From CBFIDE01 sp965661265 (GTDB lineage: Bacteria; Bacteroidota; Bacteroidia; Flavobacteriales; Schleiferiaceae): a stretch of DNA of 64,000 nucleotides. Under the pieces are notes generated by a model. The model saw only the letters and a program-made list of their open reading frames with translations. It had not been told where the DNA came from and made no database searches. The position numbers and the translations under genes are program-made. The stretch spans positions 1 through 64,000 of the forward strand of contig CBFIDE010000003.1 in assembly GCA_965661265.1 (NCBI GenBank). Reading direction: 5' to 3'. Position 1 is the stretch's first letter. Every line of letters begins with the position of its first letter. Below, piece by piece: positions 1-8,889 of this stretch.

Positions 1-192
1 CATGCTTTTTCCAATTTTGCCCATAAGTTGTGAAGGTCAAAAGGACGAATATTATTTGAGTAAAGTATTTCATTTTTTTAATGCACCACAACTCCCTTAT
101 AACAGTATAACACTTTCCGTAAAAAACTAAATGTACACTGGTAAAAGAGAATGTTTTGTGGATTAGGTGTTAAAGTTAAATTCTGTACTAAT
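1..192. other. Window-edge non-coding stretch
   Basis: This AT-rich stretch lies downstream of the recombinase stop codon. I find no convincing gene, tRNA or strong terminator in it. It may be the end of a feature that continues to the left of the window. Confidence 0.4.
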
Positions 193-1317
193 CTATAAAA
201 TATCATCTAAAGGAGAACTTATACTGTCCAATAATTTGTTGCTTACAAAGGTGTAAATCTCTGTTGTCTTAGAACTTCTGTGACCTAGCAACTCCTGAAT
301 AATTCGTAAATCTGTTCCACGCTCTAAAGCATGTGTGGCAAAACTATGTCTCAACATATGTGAGTAAACAACCCTTTTGATGCCTGCCCGCTCGGCGGCT
401 CTTTTTAAAACCATGTTCACGCTCTTGGCACTATATATACCTCCATTTTGACCTTCAAAAAAAAGATCTGTAATGCCATATGACTCTATATATTCTTTCA
501 TTCTTGGAATGAGTTTGGTGGGTAGCTTTATGCGTCTATCTTTATTTCCTTTTCCTGCTACCACAATCAATACTCCTCTGTCAAAATGGATGTCTTCTAA
601 CCTTAACAACACTAATTCTCCTACTCTCAAGCCACAGCCATATTGGAGGCTCAAAAGTATTTTGTGCTTTAAGTTTGGTAACCGGGATAATATCGCCCGA
701 ACTTCTTCTTTGCTAAAAACCCTTGGTAATCTCTTAGGTTTTTTTGCCACTTCAATGGTATCCATTAACATCGGCTTGGATAAAACTCTATGGAAAAATA
801 GTTTTAGAGCAGAGTGCATTTGTCTTTGAGAACTGGCACTGTAGGATCTTCCCAATACCTCTGTTTCCATAAAGTCGTTAACATCATAATCGGTTAAATC
901 TGTAGGATCTATTTCTTGATTATAAGACAGGAATAAACTGATCATAGAACCATAAGTTTGCACTGTGCTCTCACTATAACGCCTTAATCTGAGAACTAGA
1001 ATAAACTTCTGAAGCCATCCTTTCTGTTGATCATTTAGTTCAATCTTACTTCGCTCTCTCTTAGGTAATGCTCTGCTGCTTTTCCAGCCAATACTCATTA
1101 AATCTGAATAATCAACGTATCCATAAGGGCTTAGTTCTTTAAATAATTCATCTAAACACTCTCTGCTTAATGGATATTTCCAAACTTTATTCCCACTTGA
1201 CCATTCTGCCCCTATGCTCTTAACTAACTCTATATAATCTTGACGAAACTTGAATTCGATTCCTATATAAGTAGTTTGATACTCCTGAATCTTAAACAAT
1301 CTAAAGACGGCTCTCAT
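193..1317 (-). CDS. Tyrosine recombinase / integrase (XerD-like)
   Basis: Site-specific DNA recombinase of the tyrosine family, 374 residues. Seen in the sequence: an N-terminal extra domain (about 1-90), a SAM-like core-binding domain (about 98-185) and a catalytic domain with R231 (GLRVGEL), K256 (AGKGNKD), H320 and R323 (HMLRHSF), H346 (LGHRSS) and the nucleophile Y355 (TEIYTFV). All catalytic positions are present, so it is probably active. The C-terminal SPLDD tail is common in Bacteroidota integrases. The ATG start at 1317 is the first in frame. It stands alone, with a structured gene-free stretch upstream and no cargo genes or repeats that would mark an element. It could be a housekeeping Xer paralogue, an integron-type integrase or a relic of an element. 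The substrate is unknown. Confidence 0.9.
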   Translation of the reverse strand: MRAVFRLFKIQEYQTTYIGIEFKFRQDYIELVKSIGAEWSSGNKVWKYPLSRECLDELFKELSPYGYVDYSDLMSIGWKSSRALPKRERSKIELNDQQKGWLQKFILVLRLRRYSESTVQTYGSMISLFLSYNQEIDPTDLTDYDVNDFMETEVLGRSYSASSQRQMHSALKLFFHRVLSKPMLMDTIEVAKKPKRLPRVFSKEEVRAILSRLPNLKHKILLSLQYGCGLRVGELVLLRLEDIHFDRGVLIVVAGKGNKDRRIKLPTKLIPRMKEYIESYGITDLFFEGQNGGIYSAKSVNMVLKRAAERAGIKRVVYSHMLRHSFATHALERGTDLRIIQELLGHRSSKTTEIYTFVSNKLLDSISSPLDDIL

Positions 1318-1460
1318 ATTATATTTTTAGAAAAGCTAGTCCTAAAATGGCTAAAAGGCAAAAAAAGGAATTGCAGTTTTTGACATTCTACTTATCTGTC
1401 TAAATAATGTTAAAAAAACTCTAAATGCCCCTCTGTTATTCTAAATGTTGGTAATTTAGC

Positions 1461-1579
1461 CTCGCCTGATTCTAGAGAGAAACTCGGTAATCAGGAGTAT
1501 AAATCAAGGCTCACAAAGTCTTTATGTGAGGCAATTAAAATAGCCTATAAAATTTTACGGCGTCCTTGAGCCTTTTTTG
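1461..1579 (+). ncRNA. Candidate structured RNA ending in a U-run
   Basis: Inside the 281-bp gap between the recombinase and the next gene. Seen: a 7-bp hairpin CCTGATT/AATCAGG (1465-1471 with 1489-1495), a 6-bp hairpin CTCACA/TGTGAG (1510-1515 with 1525-1530), and an 8-bp long-range pair AAGGCTCA/TGAGCCTT (1506-1513 with 1567-1574) followed directly by a T-run to 1578. The long-range pair shares bases with the second hairpin, so two alternative folds are possible. It could be a small RNA, a leader with a terminator or attenuator for the gene at 1599, or a recombination site. I do not recognise an RNA family. Confidence 0.35.
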
Positions 1580-1598
1580 CTTCCAATAACCTCAACTA

Positions 1599-2513
1599 AT
1601 GAGAGCTCGTCTAGGCCTTTTACTCTTTCTGTTAAGCATCAATTTTACAATTAGAGCTCAGGATTATATAGATCTGGCAAAACTCCATTATTCCAATACA
1701 CCCGTAAACCCATTTGATACTTTAACCAGCGGTACCAGAGTCCAGGAATGGGGAATTGACCTTACTCTACCTGTCCAATTAAATGAGAAGTATACGCTGA
1801 TCACGGGGCTCTATGCTGAGGAGATCAGCACCAAGACCGCACCCATTGAATCTAATTTAACTTCTGTTTATACTACCCTAGTAAAAGCGGGTGTCAGCAT
1901 TAAACACTCTAATAGACTAAGTGCTTCTTATATTCTTCTTCCTAAGCTTTCCAGCGATTTTAAATCTTTGGGCCCTGAGGATTTTCAGCTAGGGGCCATC
2001 GCTCTTTTTAAACTAAAGAAAAACAAGAACTTCTTTTGGAAATTTGGTCTTTATTATAATGATGAGCTCTTTGGGCCTTTCTTTGTCCCTATTCTTGGGT
2101 TCTATCATCTAAGTGAGAATAAAAAGCTAGAACTAAACATTGGTCTTCCGCTCTCTGCCGATGTCAATTATAAAGTCCATAAAGAGCTGGCGCTGGGAAT
2201 ACGATTTGAGGGATTCGTGCGTACTTTCCATCTCAATGAACCTTCAAATGGCAATGCTGATAATTATCTTCAAAAACAATGCAATGAGCTATTTGCCTAT
2301 GCTCAATGGCAAACTCAAAGCAATCTTCTTTTTCAATTTAGAGTGGGCTACTCTATCGGAAGAAACTATAGAGTCTATGATCAAAAAGATCAAATAAAGT
2401 GGGGTCTTGCAGCCTTTAGATTTGGTGATGATAGAGATCAATTAAATTCTGACTTCAGTGATGGCATCATTTTTCAAGCTAGGGTTTTCTATCGCTTTCC
2501 GATAAAATCATAG
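1599..2513 (+). CDS. Secreted/outer-membrane protein, unknown function
   Basis: Hypothetical protein of 304 residues. A Sec signal peptide is visible (MRARLG, then LLLFLLSINFTI, cleavage near RAQ-D). The rest has alternating hydrophobic/polar segments rich in aromatic residues and ends with RVFYRFPIKS, which suggests an outer-membrane beta-barrel or a transport-type OMP with a C-terminal aromatic strand. I do not recognise a named family. Its ATG is 20 bases after the U-run of the structured stretch upstream, so its expression could depend on that structure. No partner genes are evident: the next gene is a histidine kinase 80 bp away. Confidence 0.75.
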   Translation: MRARLGLLLFLLSINFTIRAQDYIDLAKLHYSNTPVNPFDTLTSGTRVQEWGIDLTLPVQLNEKYTLITGLYAEEISTKTAPIESNLTSVYTTLVKAGVSIKHSNRLSASYILLPKLSSDFKSLGPEDFQLGAIALFKLKKNKNFFWKFGLYYNDELFGPFFVPILGFYHLSENKKLELNIGLPLSADVNYKVHKELALGIRFEGFVRTFHLNEPSNGNADNYLQKQCNELFAYAQWQTQSNLLFQFRVGYSIGRNYRVYDQKDQIKWGLAAFRFGDDRDQLNSDFSDGIIFQARVFYRFPIKS

Positions 2514-2593
2514 TAATCGAACTTTAAAGCTACACTTCCGTAGTATTAGGCCTCTTTTTTTATTATATTTCATCCCAATCTTATAATTGAATA

Positions 2594-3910
2594 TTGAATC
2601 AATTTCAACTATTACAATTCAGAATCAGCCGATTCATTTCTGGGCCAGATGAAACTTTATTAGAGAACCGTATTTTTAATACGGCTTCCTTCATCTTGTT
2701 TCTTCTATCCATTCCAGCACTTTTTAATTCAATAAAAAGTGATGAGAACCACTATTTTTTTATTGCGGCATTTATTGCTAGCATCATTCTTTTTAGCAAT
2801 TTTTACTTTGCGCGATTTAAAGGAAAGTTCAAGGAAACCAGTAAATTCTTCATCTATATTAGTGTCATTTATACAGATTTCATCTGGTATATTACCGCAG
2901 AAGAAAGTTATATCACTAATTACATATTTCCCTTAATTCTCATATTAGGGCTTTCTATCATCCCTGTTAGGGAGCATTTAAAGTTTAGCATTCTTCTTAT
3001 AGTGAACATTTTTGCTCTAGACCTCATTGTTTTTCTACTACCGGACTTAATGGGTAGCAGCTTTACAGCAGCCTTGGCAAGGGACCAAGCTAAGAGCCAT
3101 ACTTACTTGGTTTTTATGATCATTCTTATCGCTTTGGTTCTGAGCTATTTTAAGAAGGGCTATGAAAAAGAAAGAGAAATCGCGCGAAGGCGGTTTCTGC
3201 AAATTGATAATAGCAACCACAGCCTGCACAATAGAAATGAGCATTTAGAAAGTTTGGCCAGAATGGTTTCGCATAACCTTAGGTCACCCATTGCCGGAAT
3301 TAAAATGCTGCTCAGTCTATATGATCGGCCAGAGAGCCCAATATCAGATAAAGAGCTCATAGTAAACCTAAAAGAGGGTATCGGCCTTCTATTTGGAATG
3401 GTAGATGATCTTGCGCGCTTAATGCTTGATTATACGGAACTCAATAAGGAGAAAGAAATCATAGACCTTAAGACCATTGGAGATCACGCTTTAATTCAAT
3501 TGCAGGGGCAAATTACCCATGCTAAGGCCCAAATTAATATTGATTTTAGCGCTTACCCCATAGTAATCTATTCCAAGATTTACCTTGAGAGTATCTTTTT
3601 AAACCTGATCAGTAATGCCTTAAAATACAGATCTGACGGAAGAGATGTAGTAATTGATATTAGAAGCTACCTTCAAAATGACAGCGTTATTATTGAATTT
3701 ACAGATAATGGTATTGGTATCGATTTAGAGAAATACGGACATCAAATATTTAAAATGTATAAGACCTTCCATGACATTGAAGGGGTAGATAGTAAGGGAA
3801 TCGGATTGTTTATTACTAAAAACCAGGTGGAAACTTTAGGAGGAAAAATAAGAGTCCAGTCGGAATATAACAAAGGAACTTCCTTTTTTATAGAGCTTTA
3901 TAGAATATGA
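2594..3910 (+). CDS. Membrane sensor histidine kinase
   Basis: Two-component sensor kinase, 438 residues. The N-terminal half has about six hydrophobic membrane segments (about 30-190) and no periplasmic sensor domain. The HisKA helix carries the phospho-acceptor H227 in the motif SHNLRSP. A HATPase_c domain follows, with an N-box (NLISNALKYR), a G1 box (DNGIGI) and a G2 box (GIGLFI). The only upstream start in frame is TTG at 2594, which I accept because it keeps a short cytoplasmic N-terminus before the first membrane segment. The stop overlaps the next ATG by four bases. No response regulator is adjacent, so it is an orphan kinase. The signal is unknown. Confidence 0.88.
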   Translation: MNQFQLLQFRISRFISGPDETLLENRIFNTASFILFLLSIPALFNSIKSDENHYFFIAAFIASIILFSNFYFARFKGKFKETSKFFIYISVIYTDFIWYITAEESYITNYIFPLILILGLSIIPVREHLKFSILLIVNIFALDLIVFLLPDLMGSSFTAALARDQAKSHTYLVFMIILIALVLSYFKKGYEKEREIARRRFLQIDNSNHSLHNRNEHLESLARMVSHNLRSPIAGIKMLLSLYDRPESPISDKELIVNLKEGIGLLFGMVDDLARLMLDYTELNKEKEIIDLKTIGDHALIQLQGQITHAKAQINIDFSAYPIVIYSKIYLESIFLNLISNALKYRSDGRDVVIDIRSYLQNDSVIIEFTDNGIGIDLEKYGHQIFKMYKTFHDIEGVDSKGIGLFITKNQVETLGGKIRVQSEYNKGTSFFIELYRI

Positions 3911-4278
3911 GGGTAGATAAATATTTATGGTGCATGCGCAAGTTTAAAACTCGTAGTCTTGCCAGTGAGGCCTGTAGGAAGAATAAGGTGATGGTCAATG
4001 ATGAAGAGTCTAAAGCATCTAAAGACCTAAAGGGCAATGATATTATTAGCCTTAAAAAAGACAATATCGTTTATAAATACAGAGTTATCGCATTCCCCAA
4101 AAGCAGAGTGGGCGCTAAGCTCGTGGATGAATATGTCAAAGATATTACCTCAACAGAGGAATTAGATAAATTGGAGTTTCTAAAATTGATGAAAGGCTTT
4201 AATAGAGAAAAAGGGGCCGGCCGACCAACCAAAAAAGACCGCCGCGACATAGACAAACTACATCAAGAGGACAAATAA
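3907..4278 (+). CDS. hslR: S4-domain RNA-binding protein (Hsp15/HslR family)
   Basis: Small RNA-binding protein of 123 residues with an S4 domain at the N-terminus (MRVDKYLWCMRKFKTRSLA) and a basic C-terminal tail (GRPTKKDRRDIDKL). In E. coli, Hsp15 binds 50S subunits carrying nascent chains released by stalled translation and helps recycle them. The length and single S4 domain fit that family. It is translationally coupled to the upstream kinase (ATGA overlap) and converges with the hydrolase on the other strand, whose reading frame overlaps its last 21 bases. The gene symbol is by family only. Confidence 0.8.
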   Translation: MRVDKYLWCMRKFKTRSLASEACRKNKVMVNDEESKASKDLKGNDIISLKKDNIVYKYRVIAFPKSRVGAKLVDEYVKDITSTEELDKLEFLKLMKGFNREKGAGRPTKKDRRDIDKLHQEDK

Positions 4279-4914
4279 TTCTTCTAAAAGCTGTTGGTTC
4301 ATCTGGTGTTTTCCTGAAAACTTATGGGTTTCAAAACTACAGCCTCTTTCCTTTAATTCGGCACACTGTGTACTAAACTGCTCTTCATTAATATACTCAT
4401 CTTGGTCTCCAATTACTAAATGAATAGGCAGGTTTTCCATTCTATCCATTGCTTTTGAAAAGTCCAAATCTGGCGGAAAGGAACCCGCCCAACTGATCAA
4501 AAATTCAAATTTGCTCTTGCCCAGAGCAATCCACCTGAAAGCGGTAGCTACGCCTTGCGAAAAAGCCAATAATGAAATAGGAAGTGGGTTCTTCTGAAAT
4601 GATTGTATATGCTCTTCCAAAAGATCTAAATAGTTTACATAGTCATCAATATCCGTAAGCCTATCCTCTTTTGTCATCCATGAGGCACCTACTCTTCCGG
4701 TGCTGTCTTTCAGATAAAACCGATGCATGCCTTCTGGTGCAATCACTAAAATATTCTGCTTTGCAGCGATTTCCTCAAAGTGGCGAATAAAAAACTTTGG
4801 GAGCTGTCCATAACCATGCAAGGCAAACAAAACTTGTTTATAGCTTTGATCTAAGGGTCCGGACGAGTAAAAACGAACCCTTTTAGGGATGGTGAAATGT
4901 GATTCTAAACTCAA
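4258..4914 (-). CDS. Alpha/beta hydrolase, phospholipase/carboxylesterase type
   Basis: Predicted serine esterase of 218 residues. Seen: an oxyanion strand (FALHGYGQ), a nucleophile elbow in the form AFSQGVA, an acid loop (VIGDQDEYI) and a C-terminal histidine (SGKHQMN), giving a plausible Ser-Asp-His triad. The elbow has Ala instead of the first Gly of GxSxG, which is tolerated in this superfamily. There is no signal peptide, so it should be cytoplasmic. Its ATG overlaps the enoyl-CoA hydratase stop by four bases, which suggests co-translation. The substrate is unknown, perhaps acyl or thioester compounds given its neighbour. Confidence 0.82.
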   Translation of the reverse strand: MSLESHFTIPKRVRFYSSGPLDQSYKQVLFALHGYGQLPKFFIRHFEEIAAKQNILVIAPEGMHRFYLKDSTGRVGASWMTKEDRLTDIDDYVNYLDLLEEHIQSFQKNPLPISLLAFSQGVATAFRWIALGKSKFEFLISWAGSFPPDLDFSKAMDRMENLPIHLVIGDQDEYINEEQFSTQCAELKERGCSFETHKFSGKHQMNQQLLEELFVLLM

Positions 4915-5684
4915 AAATTAGGCTTTCTTTTTTCAAGAAATGCAGTAGTGCCTTCCGTAAAATCTTCTGTTCCAAAGCACTTCCCAAACTCTTCAATCTC
5001 TACCTTAAAGCCATTAACATCTGTCGCATAGGCAGCATTCAAGCATTTAATAGCACTTTTAATAGCGTTAGGAGAATTCTTTACAATCTTAGCGGCAATC
5101 TTAGCAGCCAAAGACATTAAGTCCTCTGGAGCGCAAATATGATTGATCAAGCCCATTTCATAAGCTCTATCTGCTTTTATCATTTCTGCAGTAGCCATCA
5201 TTTCCATGGCCCTACCTCGGCCTACTAAAATGGCTAATCTTTGAGTACCTCCATAACCAGGTATTAAACCAAGGCTTGTTTCTGGCAATCCCATTCTGGC
5301 ATTTTCAGAAGCTAGTCTGATATGAGCAGACATTGCCAACTCTAACCCACCGCCTAAAGCAAAACCATTGATAGCAGCAATTACTGGCTTATGAAGGTTT
5401 TCTATATAGTTGAAAAGCGATTCATGACCTATTGCAGATAGCTCCGTTCCTTGTTGAATGCTGAAATTTGCAAATTCTTTAATATCGGCGCCAGCTACAA
5501 AAGCTTTTTCACCTGAGCCTGTAAGAATAATAACGCGTACATCATCATTTGAATTTAGAGACTCAAAAGCCGCAAACAACTCTTCAATTGTAAGCTTGTT
5601 TAAGGCATTCAATTGATTAGGTCTATTAATAGTTACCGTTGCAACGGCATCCTGTATTGCTACTAGAATATTCTGAAAGTCCAT
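4911..5684 (-). CDS. Enoyl-CoA hydratase/isomerase family protein
   Basis: Crotonase-fold enzyme of 257 residues, the usual length for short enoyl-CoA hydratases that hydrate 2-trans-enoyl-CoA in fatty-acid or amino-acid breakdown. Seen: the CoA/oxyanion segment AGADIKEF (64-71), the second oxyanion glycines GGGLEL (111-116), and two glutamates 20 residues apart (E115 and E135 in GLPET), matching the catalytic pair of true hydratases. It lies between the SIMPL gene (63 bp upstream) and the coupled hydrolase. The specific substrate cannot be told from sequence. It may take part in phenylacetate degradation (paaF-like), but the paa genes are 50 kb away. Confidence 0.9.
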   Translation of the reverse strand: MDFQNILVAIQDAVATVTINRPNQLNALNKLTIEELFAAFESLNSNDDVRVIILTGSGEKAFVAGADIKEFANFSIQQGTELSAIGHESLFNYIENLHKPVIAAINGFALGGGLELAMSAHIRLASENARMGLPETSLGLIPGYGGTQRLAILVGRGRAMEMMATAEMIKADRAYEMGLINHICAPEDLMSLAAKIAAKIVKNSPNAIKSAIKCLNAAYATDVNGFKVEIEEFGKCFGTEDFTEGTTAFLEKRKPNF

Positions 5685-5747
5685 GATTCTTTAATTTGAA
5701 TACAATACTATAAATTCAAAACTCAGAGACCAAATCTAAAAATGAGT

Positions 5748-6440
5748 TTATTTAACTCCCTTAGGCTCATAAAGGTATTTTACAGAAATAGATGAGCTTA
5801 CCTTGAGACCAGCTGGGGCAATACTTGCTCTGCTATCACGATAGCTAGCAAGTTCTGATCTATATACCCCCGGTCCATTAGCTGATACTTCTGAAATGAT
5901 TAATGGTACTATAAGGTCCAAATAATACACATTCAGCATATTTCTAGCTTTCTCTTCAGCATTCATCAAAGCCTTAGTTCTCATTTTAGATTCTACTTCC
6001 TCTCTCATTGAAGATTCAAACCTAATATTATTAAAACTATAAGCACCCAATTCAAATATTTCCGAGCTAATTCTCTCATAGGCATCCATATCACGAATAA
6101 CAAAAACCAAAGATTGAGATGCTCTTATTTTTTGAACATTATTGGATTGATCTCTTTGAACATAGGTCCTGATATAATTAGTCTCGACCTTGCTCACAGC
6201 CTTTTCCTTTTGAAGATATTCTATTATATTTCTAGAGTCCAATTTAAGGTCTTCCATCGCCTCCTTTACTCCCTTAGGGCTTTCTCCTATAAGCTCAATG
6301 CTCATCACAATCATGTCCGGCTCTAGGATAGTGTCGGCCTGACCAATTACAGAAATAGTAAATCTCTCATTGATTTGAGAAAAAGCTGATGCGCTAAACA
6401 CTGTTAGGGCTATCATTAAAAATGCATTTCTAATTTTCAT
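5748..6440 (-). CDS. SIMPL-domain (DUF541) periplasmic protein
   Basis: Secreted protein of 230 residues with a clear signal peptide (ALTVFSASAFSQ before cleavage) and the SIMPL/DUF541 domain over almost the full mature length: a conserved start (ISVIGQADTILEPDMIVMSI), a central coiled segment and a C-terminal SISVKYLYE strand. The family includes BP26/OMP28 and E. coli YggE. It forms oligomeric channel-like rings in known structures, but the role here is unknown. Its ATG follows the histidine kinase stop by five bases, so the two are very likely one transcript. Confidence 0.88.
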   Translation of the reverse strand: MKIRNAFLMIALTVFSASAFSQINERFTISVIGQADTILEPDMIVMSIELIGESPKGVKEAMEDLKLDSRNIIEYLQKEKAVSKVETNYIRTYVQRDQSNNVQKIRASQSLVFVIRDMDAYERISSEIFELGAYSFNNIRFESSMREEVESKMRTKALMNAEEKARNMLNVYYLDLIVPLIISEVSANGPGVYRSELASYRDSRASIAPAGLKVSSSISVKYLYEPKGVK

Positions 6441-6445
6441 ATTAT

Positions 6446-7882
6446 CTATTTTGGTAATTCAATAAAAAAGCTGGTTCCTCCGCTTTCGCGCGATTTAAAG
6501 TAAATCTTGCCCTTATGGCTATTCATAATATTCTTGACCATAGCTAAACCTAGTCCCATACCATTGTTCTTAGTAGTAAACTGTGGCTCAAATATTTTAT
6601 TCTTTTGCTCTTCTGGTATTCCGCTTCCATTATCACTTACTACAATAATTAGATTTTCATCATTTTCGTCAAGAACAATTTCTATAACCGGACTCTTATC
6701 AGAACCTACAGATTGAATAGCATTATTAATGAGATTATTTAGGACTCTTATTAATTGCTCTTTATCAGCATCTATTTCCTCTAGGCCGCCTTTCTTAATA
6801 AAGCTTATATCCTGATTTGGAAAAAGGTCTATACTTCTTTGGATCAAGCTCACAGCATCCACTTTTTGTTTTCTAAGTGAGGGCATATTTGCAAAACGCG
6901 AAAAAGCCTCAGCAATTCCTGATAAAGTATCTATTTGCGCAATCATTGAATCACTAAATTCCTTTAGCTTCTGAGGACTATCTGTTGGCAAGCTCTTCTC
7001 TAAATACTGTACGTTCAAACGCATCGGTGTTAATGGATTTTTTATTTCATGTGCCACTTGCTTCGCCATCTCCCTCCACGCGCTTTCTCGTTCCGTTTGC
7101 GCCAACTTCACAGCGCTCTTTTGCAATTCCCCTAACATTTGATTATAAGCCTCTATAAGCGCTCCTATCTCGTCATTATACTTCCAAGAAATTGGTGGAC
7201 GATCGTTAGAAATGTTTGTGGTTCCAAACATATTGCTAATCTTCTGCAAGGATCCTGTTATATAGTTAGATAAGAAATAGGCAATTAGGCCTGTCAATAA
7301 GAATAGAATAAGATAGATTTCTGCTAACTGTACTAGGAACTCTTTTACTTCTTCTTTCAGTATTTCATTGGTATTGAAATAAGGAAGATTCAAAAGTGCT
7401 ATTGGATGATCATCAGCATCATTGATATAAGTGTAAGTAGAAAGGTACTCCAGAGTATCAGTACTTGAAATGACCATTAATTGATCCTCAGCTTCTCCCA
7501 TTGACTTCAGGATAGAAGTAGCAAGTTTTTCTTCTAAAATTCTGGACTCAAATAGAGTTGAGTTACTGGTGATTAACAAATCGCCCTGGAGGCTAAAAAT
7601 GTTTACATCCAAGTTATTAATATCCGCAATTTCACAAATCTTGGTGTCAAATTTTCTAACCAAGCTGTCTGGACTTCCGCCTACATTAGCATTCCTAAGA
7701 AAATAATTTATAGATTCCATTATGGAAACCTCTTTCCTCTGAAGGCGCTCTCTGTGGTAGAGTTCATTCTCATTCTTAAAGTGTAAAAATGAAATCAAAC
7801 CCGTAATTAATAATGCCAGCAGCATTAATAATATCATAGAAAGGAAGATTCTATGTCTTAGGGTAATTTGAACTTTCTTCAT
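6446..7882 (-). CDS. NtrY-like sensor histidine kinase with HAMP domain
   Basis: Membrane histidine kinase of 478 residues. Seen in order: TM1 (about 11-33), a periplasmic sensor region (about 34-185), TM2 (about 186-206), a HAMP linker, and a HisKA domain with H278 in the motif VAHEIKNPLTPMRL, which is typical of the NtrY/AtoS group. The ATPase domain has NNLINNAIQS, SDNGSGIP and NGMGLGLAM. No response regulator gene is adjacent. The downstream SIMPL protein is five bases away and may belong to the same response. The signal sensed is not evident. Confidence 0.9.
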   Translation of the reverse strand: MKKVQITLRHRIFLSMILLMLLALLITGLISFLHFKNENELYHRERLQRKEVSIMESINYFLRNANVGGSPDSLVRKFDTKICEIADINNLDVNIFSLQGDLLITSNSTLFESRILEEKLATSILKSMGEAEDQLMVISSTDTLEYLSTYTYINDADDHPIALLNLPYFNTNEILKEEVKEFLVQLAEIYLILFLLTGLIAYFLSNYITGSLQKISNMFGTTNISNDRPPISWKYNDEIGALIEAYNQMLGELQKSAVKLAQTERESAWREMAKQVAHEIKNPLTPMRLNVQYLEKSLPTDSPQKLKEFSDSMIAQIDTLSGIAEAFSRFANMPSLRKQKVDAVSLIQRSIDLFPNQDISFIKKGGLEEIDADKEQLIRVLNNLINNAIQSVGSDKSPVIEIVLDENDENLIIVVSDNGSGIPEEQKNKIFEPQFTTKNNGMGLGLAMVKNIMNSHKGKIYFKSRESGGTSFFIELPK

Positions 7883-7930
7883 GAAGCTAAAATAAGAGAA
7901 ATTAACAGCTCACTCCTTGCCAAATCTATA

Positions 7931-7962
7931 CCAAAAAAAAAGCCCTCCTTTATGGTGGGCTT
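7931..7962 (-). terminator. Intrinsic terminator of the atp operon
   Basis: A stem AAGCCC...GGGCTT with further inner pairing (CC/GG) lies just after the atpG stop. On the minus strand it is followed by nine consecutive T (7932-7940), the normal form of a Rho-independent terminator for the leftward atp operon. Confidence 0.85.
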
Positions 7963-7982
7963 TTATTGAAATCTAAATATTT

Positions 7983-8840
7983 CTATCCGTTGAGTGCTTC
8001 TGCTCCACCCACAATTTCAAGAATCTCATTAGTAATAGCAGCTTGACGAGCTTTATTATACTCAAGCTTTAATTCTTTTTGCAAATTAGTTGCGTTATCC
8101 GTTGCCTTATGCATCGCTGTCATTCTAGCCCCGTGTTCAGATGCAACGCTATCTAAAATACCCTTGAATAATTGAGTTTTTAGAGACTTAGGAATTAAAT
8201 CATCTAAAATTTCCTTTTTATCCGGCTCATAGATATAGTCCGTATTAGAGGTTTCGCCTTCAACCTCTCTTACAGGTAAGAACTGCTCATTTTGTACGTG
8301 CTGAACAGCTGCATTCTTAAACTGATTATAAACAAGAGAGATATGATCATATTCTAAGTTTTCAAACTTAGCCATCAAATCTTCAGCTAAAGCAGCTACA
8401 TTATCAAAAGTCAAATCATCATAAAGCTCATTAGCCTTACCAATCATTTTAAAGTTTCTTCTTTCTAATAGGTCGTGAATTTTTTTACCAATAGAATAAA
8501 CATGTACTTCAGCCGTAGGGAACTCCTTTCTTATTGAGACTACTTTCTTTAAAATATTAGCGTTAAAAGCACCGCATAAACCTCTATTAGAAGCTACTGC
8601 AATTACTAATACTGTTTTAACAGTATCCTCTTTACGAGCATAAACACCTTCAGAACTTTCTAGCGTAGCACTCACGTTCACCAAAATTTCCTCAAGCTTT
8701 GAAGCATAAGGTCTCATTTCAGTAATTGCGTCTTGTGCTCTCTTCAACTTTGCAGCAGACACCATTTTCATGGCGCTTGTAATTTGCATCGTTGAGCTAA
8801 CAGAGCTGATCCTATTTCTAAGTTCTTTTAAGTTAGCCAT
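7983..8840 (-). CDS. atpG: ATP synthase F1 subunit gamma
   Basis: Central rotor shaft of F-type ATP synthase, 285 residues. Family marks: the N-terminal helix (NRISSVSSTMQITSAMKMV), the Rossmann-like middle with SNRGLCGAFN and the C-terminal helix (NKARQAAITNEILEIVGGAEA). It is the last gene of the leftward operon, separated from atpA by 49 bp that contain a strong hairpin, and followed by a terminator. Atp genes for beta and epsilon are not in the window, as in most Bacteroidota, where atpD-atpC form a separate operon. Confidence 0.98.
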   Translation of the reverse strand: MANLKELRNRISSVSSTMQITSAMKMVSAAKLKRAQDAITEMRPYASKLEEILVNVSATLESSEGVYARKEDTVKTVLVIAVASNRGLCGAFNANILKKVVSIRKEFPTAEVHVYSIGKKIHDLLERRNFKMIGKANELYDDLTFDNVAALAEDLMAKFENLEYDHISLVYNQFKNAAVQHVQNEQFLPVREVEGETSNTDYIYEPDKKEILDDLIPKSLKTQLFKGILDSVASEHGARMTAMHKATDNATNLQKELKLEYNKARQAAITNEILEIVGGAEALNG

Positions 8841-8859
8841 GCTTTACATTTATAATATA

Positions 8860-8877
8860 GCGGACCCTAAGGTCCGC
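8860..8877 (-). promoter_or_regulatory. Intercistronic hairpin between atpA and atpG
   Basis: Perfect 7-bp GC-rich stem GCGGACC/GGTCCGC with a 4-nt loop in the atpA-atpG gap, in an otherwise AT-rich sequence. There is no U-run after it on the minus strand, so it is not a standard terminator. It is more likely an mRNA processing or stability element, or one that tunes atpG translation. Confidence 0.5.
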
Positions 8878-8889
8878 ATAATTAATTGA

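Noticed and set aside
193..1598. A mobile integron or integrative element
   Set aside because: Only the recombinase is present. I see no attC-type array, direct repeats, tRNA target or cargo genes beside it.
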